64,000 nucleotides of DNA from Bacteroidaceae bacterium (GCA_017534535.1 JAFXVZ010000044.1:62001-126000), one strand, 5' to 3'. Positions 26,678-34,653 are shown, counted from the stretch's first letter. Notes: generated by a model from the letters alone, not told the origin. A program made the numbers and translations.

Positions 26678-28404
26678 CCCTCTATCTTGCTCTGCCATTC
26701 AGTTACCTCGGCCACCGTCGGGTTGGTCAGCTCCAGTTTGTATTTCTTGTTCACGCCGCAGATGTCCATATGCAGCTTCTGCGGGTTCACGTCTTTCATG
26801 TCGCTCACCAGGTTGTAGCCCGCTTTCTGGATCACAGGCACCCAGTCCTCACTGATACCCAGTGCGGTATATTTCTCCACGCTGTCCTTAGGTGTCACCT
26901 TCTCGGGACGCATCTGTGGGAACAGCAGTACCTCCTGTATGAAGGTCTTGCCCGTCATCAGCATCACCAGACGGTCGATACCGATACCGATGCCCGATGT
27001 AGGAGGCATACCATATTGCAATGCACGCAAGAAGTCCTGATCAATGATCATCGCCTCGTCGTCACCCTTTGCTGCCAGTCGCATCTGCTCCTTGAAACGC
27101 TCCTCTTGGTCAATCGGGTCGTTCAGCTCAGAGTAGGCGTTGGCCAGCTCCTTGCCGTTCACCATCAACTCAAAGCGTTCGGTCAGTTCGGGGTTGTTGC
27201 GGTGACGCTTGCACAGCGGCGACATCTCAATAGGATAGTCGGTGATGAAAGTAGGCTGAATGAAGGTGCCCTCGCAGAACTCGCCAAATAGCTCGTCAAT
27301 CAGCTTGCCCTTGCCCATCGTCTCGTCCACTTCCATACCCTTGCTCAGACAGAAGGCACGAATCTCCTCCTCCGTCTTACCGTCGCAGTCGAAGCCCGTC
27401 TTCTCCTTGATAGCCTCCAGAATAGGCAAGCGGTGATAAGGCGCCTTGAAGCTCACGATGTTGCCGTCTATCTCACGCTCCGTCGTGCCGTTCACAGCAA
27501 TACAGATGGTTTCGAGCAACTTCTCCGTGAAACTCATCATCCAGTTATAGTCCTTGTACTGCACATACAGCTCCATGCAGGTAAACTCAGGGTTGTGGTT
27601 ACGGTCCATACCCTCGTTGCGGAAGTTCTTGCCAATCTCATACACACCCTCGAAGCCGCCTACGATGAGACGCTTCAGGTACAGCTCGGTGGCAATGCGC
27701 ATATACATGTCCAGATCGAGTGCGTTGAAGTGAGTGGTAAATGGTCTTGCCGAAGCACCACCAGGGATAGACTGCAGGGTAGGGGTCTCCACCTCGGTAT
27801 AACCTACATCGTCCAAGTATTTGCGCATCGTCTTCAGCACGGTGGCACGCTTCAGGAAGGTGTCCTTCACGCCCTCGTTCACCACGAGATCCACATAACG
27901 CTGACGGTAGCGCAGCTCAGGGTCGTCAAACTTGTCGTATGCCACACCGTCCTTGTACTTCACGATAGGCAGCGGCTTGAGGCTCTTGCTGAGCAAAGTC
28001 AGTTTCTGGGCGTGTACCGAAATCTCACCCATCTGGGTGCGGAACACGAAGCCCTCGATGCCCACGAAGTCGCCGATGTCCAGCAACTTCTTGAATACTA
28101 CGTTATACAGGTCTTTATTTTCGTCGGGGCAGATATCATCGCGGGTAACATATACCTGGATGCGTCCCTTGGAGTCTTGCAGTTCCATGAAAGAAGCCTT
28201 GCCCATGATACGCTGGCTCATCATTCGTCCGGCAATCGATACCTGGCGAGGTTCATCCTCATCCTTGAACTGCTCGCGTATGTCGGTCGAGAAGGCGTTA
28301 GTCACATATTCTGCTGCGGGATAGGGGTTGATACCCATTTTGCGAAGCTCTTCCAAGCTATTGCGACGGATTATCTCCTGCTCGCTCAATTCCAATACAT
28401 TCAT
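26674..28404 (-). CDS. lysS: Lysyl-tRNA synthetase, class II
   Basis: Charges tRNA-Lys. The 576-residue protein has an N-terminal OB-fold anticodon-binding domain (VSIAGRMMSQRIMGKASFMEL), class II motif 1 with the PGGASARPF loop, motif 2 FRNEGMDRNHNPEF, and motif 3 GIGIGIDRLVMLMTG. A C-terminal extension of about 70 residues after motif 3 makes it longer than E. coli LysS (505) and is usual in Bacteroidota. It is the first gene of the lysS-gpsA-pgi-HAD unit, with a TACCTTTG promoter element upstream. Confidence 0.96.
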   Translation of the reverse strand: MNVLELSEQEIIRRNSLEELRKMGINPYPAAEYVTNAFSTDIREQFKDEDEPRQVSIAGRMMSQRIMGKASFMELQDSKGRIQVYVTRDDICPDENKDLYNVVFKKLLDIGDFVGIEGFVFRTQMGEISVHAQKLTLLSKSLKPLPIVKYKDGVAYDKFDDPELRYRQRYVDLVVNEGVKDTFLKRATVLKTMRKYLDDVGYTEVETPTLQSIPGGASARPFTTHFNALDLDMYMRIATELYLKRLIVGGFEGVYEIGKNFRNEGMDRNHNPEFTCMELYVQYKDYNWMMSFTEKLLETICIAVNGTTEREIDGNIVSFKAPYHRLPILEAIKEKTGFDCDGKTEEEIRAFCLSKGMEVDETMGKGKLIDELFGEFCEGTFIQPTFITDYPIEMSPLCKRHRNNPELTERFELMVNGKELANAYSELNDPIDQEERFKEQMRLAAKGDDEAMIIDQDFLRALQYGMPPTSGIGIGIDRLVMLMTGKTFIQEVLLFPQMRPEKVTPKDSVEKYTALGISEDWVPVIQKAGYNLVSDMKDVNPQKLHMDICGVNKKYKLELTNPTVAEVTEWQSKIEG

Positions 28405-28435
28405 AAATAATCAGTGTTTCTTCTAATTTGGACTG

Positions 28436-28443
28436 CAAAGGTA
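28436..28443 (-). promoter_or_regulatory. -7 element of the lysS operon
   Basis: TACCTTTG on the minus strand, 32 bases before the lysS start; it diverges from the MATE promoter. Confidence 0.65.
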
Positions 28444-28485
28444 GGAAAAAAAAACGAGATAGCCTTATTTTCCAAAGAAAATACG

Positions 28486-28493
28486 TATCTTTG
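28486..28493 (+). promoter_or_regulatory. -7 element of the MATE gene
   Basis: TATCTTTG, 25 bases before ATG 28518. Its position rules out the longer frame that starts at 28428. Confidence 0.65.
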
Positions 28494-28517
28494 CAACCTC
28501 AAAAACAGATTTTAATT

Positions 28518-29867
28518 ATGACCCAACAGAAAGTTCCTACCTCGTTAGGCACAGAAAAAGTCAGTAAGTTGCTGATGCAGTATGCAATTCCGTCCATCAT
28601 CGCTATGACGGCATCGTCTTTATATAATATGGTGGACAGCATTTTTATTGGTCAGGGTGTGGGTGCAATGGCTATTTCTGGCATCGCCATCACCTTCCCC
28701 TTGATGAATATTGCAGCTGCATTTGGCTCTTTGGTGGGTGTGGGTGCCGCAACGTTGACCTCTGTCAAGCTGGGTCAGCGAGATTATGACACAGCTCGTC
28801 GTGTATTGGGTAATGTGTTTGTGCTCAACATCATGTTAGGTGCTTTACTTACTATCGTTACCTTGCCTATCCTCTCGCCCATCCTCTATTTCTTTGGAGC
28901 TAGCGACAACACGCTGCCTTATGCACGAGATTATATGCAGATTATCCTGCTTGGTAACATCATTACCCATCTTTATTTTGGTCTGAATGCTTTGCTGCGT
29001 TCCTCTGGTCATCCAGAGAAGGCGATGTATGCCACCATTGGTACTGTGTTGATTAACACCATCCTTGACCCTATTTTCATCTTCGGACTGGATATGGGTA
29101 TCCGAGGTGCTGCTATCGCCACTGTCATTGCCCAGACTTCGGCTTTGATGTGGCAAATTAAGTTGTTTAGCAATAAGAATGAACTGCTTCATTTTCAAAA
29201 GGGTATCTTCAAGTTGAAGAAACGTATTGTGCTTGACTCGCTGGCTATTGGTTTATCGCCTTTCCTGATGAATCTGGCTTCGTGTGTGGTGGTGATATTG
29301 ATCAACAATGCGTTGGTTTTCCATGGAGGTGACTATGCCATTGGCGCTTACGGCCTAGTCAACCGCCTGGTGTTCGTAGCCATCATGGTGGTCATGGGCT
29401 TCAATCAGGGCATGCAGCCTATTGCGGGTTACAACTATGGTGCCCATCGATATAATCGTGTATTGCAAGTTACTAAGCTTACCATGCTGTGGGCAACAGG
29501 AATTACCACTTTTGCCACCATCTTGTGTATGGGCATTCCTGAGATTTTGGTGCGTATTTTTACCACCGACGAAGAGCTGATCTGTATCTCTGTCAAGGCG
29601 ATGCGCATCATTATGTTGGTGTTCCCTGTGGTGGGCTTCCAGATGGTAACAGGTAACTTTTTCCAGAGCATAGGTATGGCCAGCAAGGCCATCTTCCTGT
29701 CCTTGACTCGCCAGCTGATTTTCCTCTTGCCATGCATCCTCATTCTCCCTCATTATTTTGGTGAGAATGGCGTTTGGTATAGTATGCCAATCTCCGATGC
29801 AATAGCAACGATAGTTGCAGCTGTGATGCTTTATTATCAGTTCCAAGCATTTAAGAAAAATGAATAA
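28518..29867 (+). CDS. MATE family efflux transporter
   Basis: Inner-membrane multidrug and toxic compound extrusion protein of 449 residues with about 12 membrane helices, exchanging a cation for organic substrates. Family signatures include IPSIIAMTASSLYNMVDSIF at the first helix, GVGAATLTSVKLGQ, and in the second half MGFNQGMQPIAGYNYGA. ATG 28518 is chosen over an upstream start because the promoter lies between them. The cytidylate-kinase-like gene overlaps its end by eight bases, so the two are probably co-transcribed. Substrate unknown. Confidence 0.93.
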   Translation: MTQQKVPTSLGTEKVSKLLMQYAIPSIIAMTASSLYNMVDSIFIGQGVGAMAISGIAITFPLMNIAAAFGSLVGVGAATLTSVKLGQRDYDTARRVLGNVFVLNIMLGALLTIVTLPILSPILYFFGASDNTLPYARDYMQIILLGNIITHLYFGLNALLRSSGHPEKAMYATIGTVLINTILDPIFIFGLDMGIRGAAIATVIAQTSALMWQIKLFSNKNELLHFQKGIFKLKKRIVLDSLAIGLSPFLMNLASCVVVILINNALVFHGGDYAIGAYGLVNRLVFVAIMVVMGFNQGMQPIAGYNYGAHRYNRVLQVTKLTMLWATGITTFATILCMGIPEILVRIFTTDEELICISVKAMRIIMLVFPVVGFQMVTGNFFQSIGMASKAIFLSLTRQLIFLLPCILILPHYFGENGVWYSMPISDAIATIVAAVMLYYQFQAFKKNE

Positions 29868-30501
29868 TACTATGATTGACAACTTTGTAATCAATGTGGG
29901 CCGTCAATTAGGTAGTGGCGGACGTGAAATCTCAGCCGAGTTGGCCAAAAGACTCGGTATTGCTTATTATGATAAGGAACTCCTCAATGTAGCTTCCGAG
30001 GAGAGTGGCTTGAGTAAAGAATTTTTTGAAAAAGCCGATGAACAAGCTAGCCAACCTTTAGCTGGTAACCTCTTTGGCTTGCGATTCCCCTTCAGTGGCA
30101 ATGCTGCCTTGAATACTATGAACTACCTTAGTAACGATGCCTTGTTTCAAATGCAGAGCGATGCTATCCGTAAGTTGGCTTCAGAAAAATCTTGCCTGTT
30201 CATAGGTCGATGTGCTGACTATATCCTGCGTGATAACCCCCGCTGTGTCAACATCTTCATCTCTGCGTCCCTTCCTTTCCGCGTTGAACGCATTTCCCGC
30301 ATCGAGAACATCAGTGCGACTAAGGCTGAAGAAAAGATCAATCATGTGGAGAAACGTCGTGCCGAGTTTTACAATTATTACAGCAATAAACGTTGGGGAG
30401 CTGCTGAGAGCTATCACCTCTGCATCGACTCCTCTATGCTTGGTATCGCCAAAACCACTGACTTTATTGAAGAGTTCGTCAAGGCAAGGCTGGGGCTGTA
30501 G
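29860..30501 (+). CDS. Cytidylate kinase-like family protein
   Basis: A 213-residue P-loop kinase of the cytidylate kinase-like family (PF13189). The N-terminal INVGRQLGSGGREIS holds the nucleotide-binding loop, followed by LAKRLGIAYYDKELL and LFIGRCADYILRD. True CMP kinase (Cmk) has GPAGSGKST, so this is a relative and its substrate is not known. It overlaps the MATE gene; in other Bacteroidota this pairing with a MATE pump is familiar to me, but the reason is unclear. ATG 29872 is an alternative start. Confidence 0.85.
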   Translation: MNNTMIDNFVINVGRQLGSGGREISAELAKRLGIAYYDKELLNVASEESGLSKEFFEKADEQASQPLAGNLFGLRFPFSGNAALNTMNYLSNDALFQMQSDAIRKLASEKSCLFIGRCADYILRDNPRCVNIFISASLPFRVERISRIENISATKAEEKINHVEKRRAEFYNYYSNKRWGAAESYHLCIDSSMLGIAKTTDFIEEFVKARLGL

Positions 30502-30757
30502 CTGTAGCATTTGTTTAATTATTAAGGCAACTGCTATTTCTTTGCTATAAAAATATTAAGAGGAAGAACCTTCATAAGAATCGTTCTCGCTATGGATGAA
30601 AACCGTTTTTGAGATGATTGAGAACGGATTGGGTTGTGAAAGGGTAGAAAAGTTATGGAAAAAAAGAGTTAAATGAAGAATTCTTTTTTTCTGGATGTGT
30701 TGAGGCGAATGATACCAAAGGGGAAATGTTCTATTTTTCCTGTTTTTATCCATTTTT
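30502..30757. other. First part of a 492-bp convergent gap, no gene seen
   Basis: This is the gene-free stretch after the cytidylate-kinase-like gene. A 65-codon frame on the minus strand has no family features and is not called. The rest of the gap holds array 3 (30758-30864) and the paired 23-bp repeat (30923-30963). Confidence 0.6.
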
Positions 30758-30864
30758 TGGGCACTTTAAGTGAATGCTTCGATTAGTCCAAGTAAAAGGG
30801 TCATCCTCCCGAAGTAAACGGGCCTTTTGCTTCAACTAATCGAGGCATTTGCTTCAAGCAAATG
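30758..30864. repeat. Array 3: five near-palindromes in exact 22-bp register
   Basis: Units are centred at 30767 (CACTTTAAGTG), 30789 (TTAGTCCAAGTAA), 30811 (CCTCCCGAAGTAA), 30833 (TTGCTTCAACTAA) and 30855 (CATTTGCTTCAAGCAAATG, a 19-bp palindrome about its central C). The unit at 30789 is identical over 13 bp to one in array 2, 25 kb away. It lies between convergent genes. Confidence 0.85.
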
Positions 30865-30922
30865 AGAGTGTTCTAAATGTCGCTTTTTCCCTCTTTCAGC
30901 AAATCGACGCTAAATCCCCCCT

Positions 30923-30963
30923 CAGCTTGGAATAACCAAACCTCCCAGCTCGGAATAACTAAA
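30923..30963. repeat. Two-copy repeat, 23-bp spacing
   Basis: CAGCTTGGAATAACCAAA and CAGCTCGGAATAACTAAA start 23 bp apart (30923 and 30946), just after array 3. It is similar in style but with a different sequence and a period one base longer. Confidence 0.7.
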
Positions 30964-30993
30964 ATGACACTTTGCTATTTGCAAACTTTCACC

Positions 30994-31509
30994 TTACTTT
31001 ACCACTTTCCAAATGTTCAGCCTGACCGTGTTCGGCTCAGAGGGAGCAGTTGCACAGACAAAGATGGCATTGTTGAGCCAAGCATAGGGACTATCCTTTG
31101 GTGCCTCAAACTTGGGGGCAGTGAAGAAATAGAAACCATCGGCACTTGCATGTAAGACACCGCAATTGCGAACGTGAATATACACACCATCGTCGGTTTG
31201 GATGGAGTAGATGGCTTCCAGTTCTGTACGCATTGACTTTCCATCAGTCTTTTGGTATTGGTAATCTGCTCCACCAGGGATAATTTTGCCCTTCAGTTTG
31301 GGCCCTTCGAAGATGCCACCTGTGATGGGGATGACCACTCGCTTGCCGTGAGGCACCTCGCCTACGGTATATTGGGGTTCCAAGGTGACATAAAGCTGCA
31401 TAACATACTCTAAATTAGGCGTATCTGATGCAGTGGGAGGCACAATTTGTTGGGCTTTTATGGTTAATGTTGCCCCAATAATCAGCAATGTAATGAAAAT
31501 CCTTTTCAT
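30994..31509 (-). CDS. Secreted DUF3237 domain protein
   Basis: A 171-residue protein with a signal peptide (MKRIFITLLIIGATLTIKAQ) and a DUF3237 beta-barrel-like domain; the typical blocks are GEVPHGKRVVIPITGGIFEGP, GKIIPGGADYQ and YSIQTDDGVYIHVRN. The domain has no established biochemical role. I start at ATG 31509; a longer frame would add MKNEEWT, which is encoded by a GAAGAATGAAGAATG micro-repeat and is probably not translated. It follows the deiminase-like gene by 24 bp, so the pair likely share a transcript. Confidence 0.82.
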   Translation of the reverse strand: MKRIFITLLIIGATLTIKAQQIVPPTASDTPNLEYVMQLYVTLEPQYTVGEVPHGKRVVIPITGGIFEGPKLKGKIIPGGADYQYQKTDGKSMRTELEAIYSIQTDDGVYIHVRNCGVLHASADGFYFFTAPKFEAPKDSPYAWLNNAIFVCATAPSEPNTVRLNIWKVVK

Positions 31510-31533
31510 AGTCCATTCTTCATTCTTCAATGT

Positions 31534-32868
31534 TTACTTCTCTCTTGTCATCACTTGTGTCATGCAATGAGCAGCTCCGTAACCATCGATGAGGCTTTCC
31601 AAAGGAATCCATTCCACGTTTACCTTTGCCTCCTGGAAGCGACGTTGCAGGGTTTCCGATTGACCTGCCACCGCCATGATGTGACGTGGGGCGATAGTCA
31701 GGAAATTGTTGGCATAGTGCATCTCATCATCGTAATCTATCGGGATGATTTCGAAGCCCCTGTCCTTTAGGTAATTCACAAAAGGAACATCTTCATTAAT
31801 ACGGGTGTATTGCTTGGTACCTTTAGCACGTGCATAGATATCGCAAGTGTCATATTCGGGATCGTTAGGTTGGGCATTCAGACGACTCGTCACCATCGTG
31901 CAGAGGTTCTTGTCGATGATGTTGAAATGCGTGTCGAGATGCATCTGCATCTGCCAGAGCTTATGGTCTTTCACCACCACAATGGTATCATGCCCAAAGG
32001 CGTCGGCATCCATCATTTGGCGAATACCCTCAAGATTGGTGCGCATACCCATACCGATGAAAGAAATGGTTCCGGCAGGGATATAGTCGCCTCCTTCCAA
32101 ACGGCCTTCACCACTGATTTGCAAGATAATGTCCTTGCCTAAGTATTCATAACACAACTTGATGATGTCCACTTCTGGGGCTCGCTGGCTGGAATTCATA
32201 TTGCAAATAACATGTCCACGAGGTGTGGTAATGCTCTGGTCGCGAGTGAAATACAGGTTCATCAATGGTTTGTTGAGATAATCCGCCTGGTAACCAGTGT
32301 TGTTGTCAGTCTTGTAAAGAGTCACTGTGGGTTGCAACAACAGACAACGAATCAAATCGTTGCGACTCATGTTCCGTATGACCTCTTGGCGATACTTTTC
32401 CGACTCCTCCACATCTTCATTCTCAATATTGGAGATGTCGTAGGTAAGCACATTCTTCACCAACGCCTGCAGTTTTTCAATCTCCACCTTACTCAGGATA
32501 TCCATCACCGTATATACCTCGATGCCGTTCTTTTGGAGCATTTTTATATAATTGGTGTGTTCCTCAGCGGCTTTATCCACATCGAAATAATGTTCAAAGA
32601 GACCTGCAGAAGGGTGGATGACACCATCAAACAACTCTTGGCCTGGGGTGTGCATCAGGATGGAGCCTGCCCTTGCCCACTCAGCTGAAGGGTAGGCCCA
32701 CTCCGTAACGACAGCAGGTCTGTCTGGTGTAGTTGGAATGTGGTGTTGTTGGTCACTCCCCGCATGACGCGAAGGGGCTAATACCAATACATCATCATCG
32801 TCGCATGATGAGATAGTAGTCAGGATGCAACCACATAACACCAACCAAAACAACTTATGTTTCCTCAT
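31534..32868 (-). CDS. Lipid-anchored arginine deiminase-like protein
   Basis: A 444-residue lipoprotein with the amidinotransferase/arginine deiminase fold. The signal peptide ends TISSC, and the mature protein starts CDDDD, an acidic run like those that direct Bacteroidota lipoproteins to the cell surface. Active-site landmarks of arginine deiminase are present in order: FTRDQSITTPRG, GRLEGGDY, MHLDTHFN and the catalytic cysteine in AAHCMTQ near the C-terminus. ArcA enzymes are normally cytoplasmic, so an exported one is unusual. Expected activity is arginine to citrulline and ammonia, or on a related guanidine compound. It is followed by the DUF3237 gene. Confidence 0.82.
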   Translation of the reverse strand: MRKHKLFWLVLCGCILTTISSCDDDDVLVLAPSRHAGSDQQHHIPTTPDRPAVVTEWAYPSAEWARAGSILMHTPGQELFDGVIHPSAGLFEHYFDVDKAAEEHTNYIKMLQKNGIEVYTVMDILSKVEIEKLQALVKNVLTYDISNIENEDVEESEKYRQEVIRNMSRNDLIRCLLLQPTVTLYKTDNNTGYQADYLNKPLMNLYFTRDQSITTPRGHVICNMNSSQRAPEVDIIKLCYEYLGKDIILQISGEGRLEGGDYIPAGTISFIGMGMRTNLEGIRQMMDADAFGHDTIVVVKDHKLWQMQMHLDTHFNIIDKNLCTMVTSRLNAQPNDPEYDTCDIYARAKGTKQYTRINEDVPFVNYLKDRGFEIIPIDYDDEMHYANNFLTIAPRHIMAVAGQSETLQRRFQEAKVNVEWIPLESLIDGYGAAHCMTQVMTREK

Positions 32869-32879
32869 ATCCTATGTTT

Positions 32880-33719
32880 TTATTTCAATGTTCTTTTTAG
32901 AAACTCAACAGCAATGTCCGTGGCGCGCTCCATATCTTTCATGAAACCGTGATCTTCGCCAGGCAGGATGTAGAGCTCGGCATTGTTGCTCTGCTCGGTA
33001 TAACGTTCGCCGTAGGTGTAGGGCACTACCTTGTCGCCTGTGCCGTGAATGACGCAGAGGGCGCCTTTGTAGTTGGCTGCTGTCTTGTAGATGGGCAGAC
33101 TGAAGGCAGTGCGGATGTACTCGGTACCGAGCTTCTGACGGCCTCCCATCAGCTCAATATAATCGCCCTGCAGGTTCAGCGGGTCGTAGCTTGAACCAAA
33201 CGTACTGCCGCGAATGGCATCGTCTCTCAACACGGCTGCAGGAGCCATCAGTACGGCTGCCTTGATTTCGGCGCCGAGCTTGCCGGCTACCATGCTGGCT
33301 ACTACGCCACCTTGTGAGTGACCCAATACAGAAACGGTGCTCACATAGCGCAGGTCGCGCACGTACTCATATACTTTCAGGGCGTCTTCAATTTCGTTGG
33401 GTACAGTGTGCTGCCAGAACTCACCTTCACTCTCACCATGACCGTTGAAGTCGAAGCGAATTGTAGCAATGCCTTGAGCCTCCAGCTTGTCGGCAATGAC
33501 ATCGAACAACGTTTTACGTTCTCCTCCTCCTTTGTTACCTCCAAAGCCGTGCATCATTATAACCATAGGGATTTGCTCGCCAGGTTGAGTAGAAGGCTTT
33601 TGGATAATAGCTGCAAGTTTTCCTTTACTTCCGTCGATGGTAAGTTTGGTGGTCTCTGCCTGTGCAGAAAAGCTTGTCAGTAACATGACTGACATGAATA
33701 GCGCTAAAAATGTTCTCAT
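32880..33719 (-). CDS. Secreted alpha/beta hydrolase (esterase/lipase-like)
   Basis: A 279-residue serine hydrolase with signal peptide MRTFLALFMSVMLLTSFSAQA. The oxyanion region MMHGFGGNKGG, nucleophile elbow VLGHSQGGV near residue 145, the acid in IHGTGDKVVPY and the final histidine in GEDHGFMKD give a complete triad. It resembles esterases of the dienelactone-hydrolase/BD-FAE type; substrate unknown. ATG 33719 is preferred over GTG 33725. Its 5' end and promoter exist in a second, truncated copy at 34543-34690. Confidence 0.88.
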   Translation of the reverse strand: MRTFLALFMSVMLLTSFSAQAETTKLTIDGSKGKLAAIIQKPSTQPGEQIPMVIMMHGFGGNKGGGERKTLFDVIADKLEAQGIATIRFDFNGHGESEGEFWQHTVPNEIEDALKVYEYVRDLRYVSTVSVLGHSQGGVVASMVAGKLGAEIKAAVLMAPAAVLRDDAIRGSTFGSSYDPLNLQGDYIELMGGRQKLGTEYIRTAFSLPIYKTAANYKGALCVIHGTGDKVVPYTYGERYTEQSNNAELYILPGEDHGFMKDMERATDIAVEFLKRTLK

Positions 33720-33753
33720 TGTCACTTTTTTTGTTTTTTGTTAGTTAATTGAT

Positions 33754-33789
33754 ATTGCAAAGATAGTATATTTTCATTACATTTGCAAA
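33754..33789. promoter_or_regulatory. Interleaved divergent promoters, copy A
   Basis: Plus strand: ATTG (33754-33757), 20 bases, TACATTTG (33778-33785), reading into the GH3 remnant and phosphatidyltransferase. Minus strand: TTTG (33786-33789), 20 bases, TATCTTTG (33758-33765), reading into the hydrolase. Each -33 abuts the other's -7, so polymerase cannot hold both at once. Confidence 0.75.
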
Positions 33790-33807
33790 ACAATAATAAA
33801 AGATGAC

Positions 33808-33963
33808 ATGAAATTTCAAGAGGCAGTTTGGGAATGTCAGGCTTATCCTATCAAGGAGAATCTGACCAAGCAAATAGCAGCATTAGTGGGCGAAATGACG
33901 CTCAACGAGAAAATTATAATGATAGCTGGTCATTGTGTGTGGATACTAGATGAATACCAATGA
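33808..33963 (+). pseudogene. GH3 N-terminal remnant, 51-codon chimeric ORF
   Basis: The first 45 codons match the start of the complete GH3 gene at 34711 (MKFQEAVWECQ here against MNFQEAVKEYQ there; GEMTLNEKI against GEMTLDEKI). Similarity ends near 33942, and the frame then stops at 33963. The stop overlaps the ATG of the phosphatidyltransferase gene (ATGA), so translation of this remnant may drive that gene. It has no GH3 active site and cannot act as an enzyme. Confidence 0.85.
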
Positions 33964-34460
33964 AACATCTGCCGAATATCCTCTCATCGCTACGAATGGT
34001 GGGGGCTGTTGCTCTGCTGCTGAGCAATGTGTCAAGCAGTCCGTTCTGGGTGATTTACATGGTTTGCGGCATCAGCGACATAGCCGACGGGTGGCTGGCT
34101 CGGAAGCTGAAGAGCGTTACCAGGACTGGAGCATTGCTGGATAGTTTAGCAGACTTTTGCTTCGTAGCGTGTTGTGCCTGGAAGTTCCTGCCGATACTTG
34201 AACTGCCGCAATGGTTATGGCTGTGGTCAGGAGTAATAGTCGCAATTAAAGTTGTGAATCAACTTTCTTCACTTGTGATGTACGGGCGGTGCTGCTTCCC
34301 TCACACCCTCGCTAATAAGGCAACAGGATTCCTGTTATTCATTGCAGTTCCCATGACATTTTGCACAGTCATCCCCATCACCATTGTGGCCTCCGTCGCC
34401 ACGTTTGCTGCCATACAAGAGGGGCATTTCATAAGAACAAGTAATAATACTTCTTTATAG
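33960..34460 (+). CDS. CDP-alcohol phosphatidyltransferase family protein
   Basis: Integral membrane enzyme of 166 residues that moves a phosphatidyl group from CDP-diacylglycerol to an alcohol. It holds the complete family signature D-G-x2-A-R-x8-G-x3-D-x3-D: DGWLARKLKS followed by GALLDSLAD, at about residues 43-65, with several membrane helices around it. It is shorter than PgsA or PssA of E. coli but similar to small members. It sits inside the broken duplicate of the GH3 gene: GH3 sequence ends at about 33942 and resumes at 34499. Its start overlaps the stop of the GH3 remnant. The alcohol acceptor is unknown. Confidence 0.82.
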   Translation: MKHLPNILSSLRMVGAVALLLSNVSSSPFWVIYMVCGISDIADGWLARKLKSVTRTGALLDSLADFCFVACCAWKFLPILELPQWLWLWSGVIVAIKVVNQLSSLVMYGRCCFPHTLANKATGFLLFIAVPMTFCTVIPITIVASVATFAAIQEGHFIRTSNNTSL

Positions 34461-34498
34461 ACATTGGCAACGTCGGCAATCTGTCCGCTTTGGACGAG

Positions 34499-34542
34499 GC
34501 CTCCCGTTTTGTTTACCGACGTTCCGCGAGGCGTGGTGATGG
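34499..34542 (+). pseudogene. GH3 internal fragment
   Basis: These 44 bases match 34929-34972 of the intact GH3 gene with two mismatches. The fragment belongs to the same broken copy as 33808-33942; 83 bp of GH3 between the fragments are missing and 556 bp with the phosphatidyltransferase stand in their place. Confidence 0.85.
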
Positions 34543-34620
34543 TATGTTTGTGCTCTCTGCCTGTTCGGAAACGCTTGTCATCAACATAACAGACGTAAAT
34601 AGCGCTAAAAATGTTCTCAT
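34538..34620 (-). pseudogene. Hydrolase N-terminal remnant
   Basis: About 25 codons (MRTFLALFTSVMLMTSVSEQAE...) match the signal peptide of the hydrolase at 33719. The remnant joins the GH3 fragment at a shared GATGG (34538-34542), a microhomology junction. Translation past the junction would read GH3 antisense. Confidence 0.85.
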
Positions 34621-34653
34621 TGTCACTTTTTCGTTTATTATTAATATATTGAT

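Noticed and set aside
27433-28410. 325-codon open frame on the plus strand
   Set aside because: It is wholly antisense to lysS, whose frame has all class II synthetase motifs. The antisense frame is rich in His/Val/Leu as expected from reversed codons.
28428-28517. 30-residue N-terminal extension of the MATE protein
   Set aside because: The TATCTTTG promoter element lies inside it and the extension is not like a MATE N-terminus.
30556-30753. 65-codon minus-strand ORF in the convergent gap
   Set aside because: No recognisable family, no promoter, and position in a gap shaped by repeats.
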